DNA from: Acidobacteriota bacterium | Lineage (GTDB): Bacteria; Acidobacteriota; Terriglobia; UBA7540 | Assembly (NCBI GenBank): GCA_031292775.1 | Contig: JARLGN010000623.1 | Location: 1 to 34,622 of the forward strand | DNA: 34,622 nt | Reading direction: 5' to 3' | Shown here: positions 31,678 through 34,622 of the stretch, one piece after another | How positions within the stretch are numbered: the stretch's first letter is position 1 | How the letters are laid out: every line of letters starts with the position of its first letter | The notes under the pieces: model-generated | Told to the model about the DNA's origin: nothing | What the model saw: only the letters and a program-made list of their open reading frames with translations | Database searches by the model: none | Made by a program: the position numbers and the translations under genes

Positions 31678-32832
31678 ATGTCGCTCATCAAAAAGCACGC
31701 AATGACCGCAGAGAAACTCGCCGCGAACCGGCGGAACCAGAAGTTTTGCCATGGTCCGGTAACGGACGAGGGGAGAGAGCGCATCCGCGCCGCCCTGCGG
31801 CGTTTTGGTTACAACGCACCGGCGGAGGAGGCGGCGATGCGCGCCCTGGGCGAAGAGCCCGCCGACTTCCAGGAACTGCTGGAAGGGCTCTGGGAGGAAT
31901 GGGATCCCGCAGGCGCCTCGCAGGAGGGCGTGGTGATCTCCCTGGCGCGGGCCCTGTGGCTGATGAATCGCGCCGCCCGCATGCAGGAAGGCTACGCCGT
32001 GCGCCAGGCCACGGAGGTGAGCAGCGGGCGGCAAGACCGGTTGCACGTGCAGATGATGCGGCTGAAGATGACGGAGGAGAGACTACAGCGGGTCGCCCAG
32101 GCGGTGGCCAATGAGCACTACGTCACCACTCCCGAGGACCTGGAGAGGATGAAGAACCTGCACCAGGAGGGCGTGTTGAAGGAGATGGGCGAAATTGCTC
32201 TGGCCCTTTTGTATCAACTTCAGCCGCCGGGCACGGGTGAAGACGGGGTGGACCGAAACGAGCAGCAACGCCGGGTCCTCGTGAGGATCAAGGAGATCTT
32301 TGGTCTGAATTCCGACACTCCGCCCAAGGTGAGAGTACCGCCAGGTTCGAGCCAGCCACAGGACTGCCAGCAGGATGGCGGCTCTACCGAGATGCCGCCA
32401 AGCTCCAGTCCGGCACCGGCCGACCTGCCAACCGCTTCAGGACAGGTTCCGGCTGGCGCTACCCAACCAGCGCGGACGGAGGTGCGATATCCCAGGATCA
32501 CGGCGGAGGAATGGGAGGCACGGGAGCGGCCCCGCCAGCTTCTGGAGAATCTCCTCACGCGGCAGGTGGAGACTTGCAAGGCGCAGCGCAAGGCCATCCT
32601 CAAGGAGTCCGTAAAGGGTCCGTCGCCTTACGAGCGCGCTGCGGAAATCGCTCCCACTCACGCGGACGCGCGCCTGATGCGGCGAATGCAGGATTCCAAC
32701 CTTCGGGAAGCCCGACGGCTTACCAACCTGCTGCTGAAAATTAAACGCTACGAGCGCCAGAGGGAAGCATCAGCGAAAACCGAACCTTTCCAAGATGTAC
32801 CTGAAACAGAAGGAGTTAGCCTTTTAGAGTAA
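31678..32832 (+). CDS. Uncharacterised protein of a family common in Acidobacteriota
   Basis: 384 aa, function unknown. The N-terminal AMTAEKLAANRRNQKFCHGP followed by VTDEGRERIRAA matches a widespread pattern (KLAANRxNAxxSTGPxTxEGKxxxRxNA). Next comes ALGEEPADFQELLEGL, then a mostly helical middle and a Pro/Ser-rich linker (about 225-265) before a basic helical C-terminus. GGAGG stands 7 nt before ATG 31678. GC content is high compared with both flanks. The last 12 or so codons (FQDVPETEGVS) are repeated in degenerate form twice downstream. The family link to Acidobacteriota is from general familiarity. It is flanked by repeats, which suggests a mobile or often-duplicated locus. Confidence 0.75.
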   Translation: MSLIKKHAMTAEKLAANRRNQKFCHGPVTDEGRERIRAALRRFGYNAPAEEAAMRALGEEPADFQELLEGLWEEWDPAGASQEGVVISLARALWLMNRAARMQEGYAVRQATEVSSGRQDRLHVQMMRLKMTEERLQRVAQAVANEHYVTTPEDLERMKNLHQEGVLKEMGEIALALLYQLQPPGTGEDGVDRNEQQRRVLVRIKEIFGLNSDTPPKVRVPPGSSQPQDCQQDGGSTEMPPSSSPAPADLPTASGQVPAGATQPARTEVRYPRITAEEWEARERPRQLLENLLTRQVETCKAQRKAILKESVKGPSPYERAAEIAPTHADARLMRRMQDSNLREARRLTNLLLKIKRYERQREASAKTEPFQDVPETEGVSLLE

Positions 32833-33180
32833 AAATGTCATAAGGCTTTATTCCATTAGAACTAAACCACTTAGCTCGAAACACGGGATCCGGAGAGAAG
32901 AAATGGGTACGGCTTTCCAAGATGTGCTAGAAACAAAAGGGGTTAGCGATGATTAACGGAAACCGCACGAAAATGTATATTATTGAAACTAATATAGTTG
33001 GTCAATTTCATGGTGGGCAGAACCGTGAAAAAAAAGGGGCAAAAAACGGGGTCAATTATCGCTAAGTTATTGAAAACACATATAGAAAAAATGTCAACTT
33101 TTCGCCTTTCCATGATATTTATGAAAACAAACGAGTTAAGCCACGCTTTCCAAGATGTTGATGAAAAGAAAGGAGATTGC
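32786..33180 (+). repeat. Three copies of a 35-bp direct repeat derived from the 3' end of the 31678 gene
   Basis: The unit begins CTTTCCAAGATGT, continues through a GAAA-A-AAGG core and ends in GTTAGC or ATTGC. Copies are at 32786-32820 (inside the gene's last codons), 32913-32947 and 33146-33180. Copies 1 and 2 agree at about 30 of 35 positions, and copy 3 is more diverged. The translated tails are FQDVPETEGVS, FQDVLETKGVSDD and FQDVDEKKGD. The surrounding 32833-33130 stretch is AT-rich and has no supported gene. Confidence 0.75.
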
Positions 33181-33334
33181 TGTTGGGCACGAGATCGGAG
33201 AGAATTGATCATTGGTGCAGGCGGCAAAGGCAACACAGAGCCGGAATTCTCACCACGGGTTTGGAAGGGCGAGGCTTCACAGTCTGCGGAAAAACCATGG
33301 CTATTGCACGCCCTGAAAGGGCATAAGTTAATAG

Positions 33335-33613
33335 CCGGGGGCAATGCCCCATAAGCGCTAAGATCATCCTTGATCTCTCTCGGCAAATCCATGATAAGCG
33401 ATTTAGAATGAATGCAAAGCAGGGATTTCACCACAGAGGCCACAGAGATCACGGAGAGCAGGTGGAGAAAACCTGTGCTTCAACAAACAAGGAACCGCCA
33501 TCCCCGCCCGTTAAGGCAGAAGCGCTTTCCTCTGTGGTCTCTGTGCGCTCCGTGGTGAATCTCTTATTTGAGGGTCAGTTGTTATCTTTGCGCTTATGGG
33601 GCAACGCCCCCGG
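33335..33613. repeat. Nested inverted repeat element with 'cacagag' inner arms
   Basis: Outer arms: CCGGGGGCAATGCCCCATAA (33335-33354, extending to 33358) pairs with GCGCTTATGGGGCAACGCCC (33590-33609, extending to 33613), 24 bp with two mismatches. Inner arms: TTTCACCACAGAGGCCACAG (33427-33446 and onward to 33460) pairs with the CTCTGTGGTCTCTGTGCGC block (about 33525-33565). The inner 'ccacagag' type is a repeat seen in many environmental bacterial genomes. The open frame across it (FHHRGHRDHGE...) is a repeat artefact, not a gene. Confidence 0.7.
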
Positions 33614-33633
33614 AATTCGTAACGTTCAATTCC

Positions 33634-33793
33634 CGACCCCGAAGGGGTCGCATTACTCCAATGCCGGATGCGCGAAACCTGAGTGGGACCTGAGTGATTC
33701 CAACATGGAATCGACCCTTTCAGGGTCGGACCTGTCGATGGCACGTCTTCCGGGGGCGTTGCCCCCGGCTACTCAATCAATCCCCTGCGGGGA
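33634..33793. repeat. Cluster of four short GC-rich hairpins
   Basis: Four tight stem-loops in 160 nt: CGACCCCGAAGGGGTCG (33634-33650), CGACCCTTTCAGGGTCG (33712-33728), CCGGGGGCGTTGCCCCCGG (33750-33768) and TCCCCTGCGGGGA (33781-33793). A related GCCCTGAAAGGGC lies at 33310-33322. The third shares its stem with the outer arms of the neighbouring nested repeat. They resemble REP-like palindromes. None is followed by a T-run. Confidence 0.65.
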
Positions 33794-33884
33794 TTCAAGG
33801 ATCGGCACAGCGGGCGGGACGCGCTACGTCTGAGGGAATCCAGGCTTCCACTCTTGTGTCGCGCACCAACAGAGGCCGCATAGC

Positions 33885-33913
33885 TTGACACGCAAGTCCA
33901 GTCAAACTAGTAT
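33885..33913 (+). promoter_or_regulatory. Sigma70-type promoter for the nucleotide-sugar dehydrogenase gene
   Basis: A consensus TTGACA (33885-33890), a 17-nt spacer and TAGTAT (33908-33913, 4 of 6 matches to TATAAT). The -10 ends only 13 nt before the ATG at 33927, so the predicted transcript would have a leader of about 6-7 nt. Confidence 0.65.
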
Positions 33914-33926
33914 CAGGACTTACACT

Positions 33927-34622
33927 ATGACCGATAATGCCAACGTAGTTAAGCCAGATTTAGGCGAGGCCACGATCACGGTGCTGGGGCTAGGCCATAT
34001 CGGGCTTCCCACGGCGCTGGGATTGGCCGAATTGGGGCACCACGTGATCGGCGCGGACGACGACGCCAGCAAGGTGGAGCGCATCCGGTCGGGGGATCCA
34101 ATCTTTTATGAGCCCGGCCTTGCCGACTTGTTGGCGAAGCACCTGCAAAGCGGCAGGTTTCAGCCCGTCAACGAGGTGGATTCCGCCGTTCAATCGGGCA
34201 CCATCATCTTCATCTGCGTCGGCACCCCGCAAAAAGCCAACGGCCAGGCCGACCTCGCCCAAGTGGAAGCGGTGGCGCGGGTGGTGGCGCGCAATCTGAA
34301 TGGCTACAAACTCATCGTGGAAAAGAGCACGGTTCCGGCGATAACCGCGCAGTGGCTGAAGCGAACCATTGTGCGCTATAACCTCGGAAAGCCGCCGGTG
34401 GCGGAGGGCGAGAGCAAGTCCGGCCAGCCTACCCCGGCGCCCCCGGATTTTGATGTTGCCTCCAATCCTGAATTTCTCCGGGAGGGCAAGGCGCTGGAGG
34501 ATTTCTTCCGGCCTGACCGCATTGTTTGCGGAGTGGAGTCCGAGCGGGCGCGCCGGATCTTGACAAGCCTTTATAGCCCCCTACAACGGCCGATAGTGGT
34601 TACCGACATCAGCACGGCCGAA
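33927..34622 (+). CDS. UDP-glucose/GDP-mannose dehydrogenase family protein, 3' end beyond window
   Basis: The first 232 codons are present; the frame is open to the right edge. An NAD-dependent enzyme of the family that oxidises the C6 alcohol of a UDP- or GDP-sugar to a uronic acid. Motifs: ITVLGLGHIGLPTALGLAE (NAD-binding GxGxxG), FYEPGLADLL, IIFICVGTPQ, VEKSTVP, and SNPEFLREGKALEDFFRPDR, which is most like UDP-glucose 6-dehydrogenase. The catalytic Cys and sugar-binding half lie outside the window. There is a 10-15 residue Pro/Gly-rich insertion before DFDVASNPEF. ATG 33927 follows a weak AGGA. It may supply a uronic acid to the polysaccharide, or start a second cluster. Confidence 0.92.
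   Translation, partial: MTDNANVVKPDLGEATITVLGLGHIGLPTALGLAELGHHVIGADDDASKVERIRSGDPIFYEPGLADLLAKHLQSGRFQPVNEVDSAVQSGTIIFICVGTPQKANGQADLAQVEAVARVVARNLNGYKLIVEKSTVPAITAQWLKRTIVRYNLGKPPVAEGESKSGQPTPAPPDFDVASNPEFLREGKALEDFFRPDRIVCGVESERARRILTSLYSPLQRPIVVTDISTAE

Noticed and set aside
33310-33793. CRISPR-like array of repeated GC-rich units
   Set aside because: The repeats differ in sequence and are self-complementary hairpins with irregular spacing; there are no constant repeats with unique spacers and no cas genes.
33408-33833. 141-codon plus-strand ORF beginning with FHHRGHRDHGE-type sequence
   Set aside because: It runs through the 'ccacagag' inverted repeat and GC-rich hairpins. The translated pattern is the known artefact of that repeat, and no ribosome site is present.

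Overview
The window is a slice of a bacterial chromosome (moderately GC-rich, no eukaryotic signals), most likely from an Acidobacteriota species. This rests on three things. The protein at 31678-32832 belongs to an uncharacterised family that I associate with Acidobacteriota. The intergenic regions carry the kinds of short palindromic and 'cacagag'-type repeats often seen in such genomes. An O-antigen-ligase-like gene also sits next to a membrane TPR gene. This is inference; the window holds no rRNA or other marker gene.

About 27.2 kb (1-27230) is one minus-strand block for making and exporting a surface polysaccharide. In transcription order it encodes: the outer-membrane export protein (26127-27230); a Wzc-type chain-length regulator and tyrosine kinase; a membrane TPR protein; an O-antigen ligase/polymerase; the dTDP-L-rhamnose genes rfbA, rfbB, rfbD and rfbC; a geranylgeranyl-reductase-like flavoprotein; an initiating sugar-phosphate transferase; a WecG/TagA-type glycosyltransferase; a Wzx-type flippase; and then a variable decoration section. 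That section has three FkbM methyltransferases, one zinc-ribbon methyltransferase, two acyltransferase-3 membrane proteins, four GT4-type glycosyltransferases and one GT2. The last GT4 runs off the left edge. The likely product is a rhamnose-containing, methylated and acylated heteropolysaccharide made by a Wzx/Wzy route.

The decoration section shows gene turnover. Two broken 5'-end fragments of glycosyltransferase genes survive between intact genes, at 5646-5796 (frameshift) and 8278-8442 (in-frame stop). Each resembles the intact glycosyltransferase lying further downstream in the operon.

The right 7 kb is different. A roughly 1 kb gene-poor, hairpin-bearing gap (27357-28375) is followed by a minus-strand di-heme cytochrome c (28376-29758). 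A divergent plus-strand island then holds a 26-codon ORF resembling the N-terminus of a DNA methyltransferase, overlapped by a 272-aa protein with a HEPN-like RxxxxH motif (30207-31025). Next come nested inverted repeats, the 384-aa family protein, three copies of a 35-bp repeat derived from its 3' end, and more nested inverted repeats and small hairpins. Finally, a strong-looking sigma70-type promoter drives a UDP-glucose/GDP-mannose dehydrogenase family gene that runs off the right edge. No tRNA, rRNA, CRISPR array or intact insertion sequence was found.
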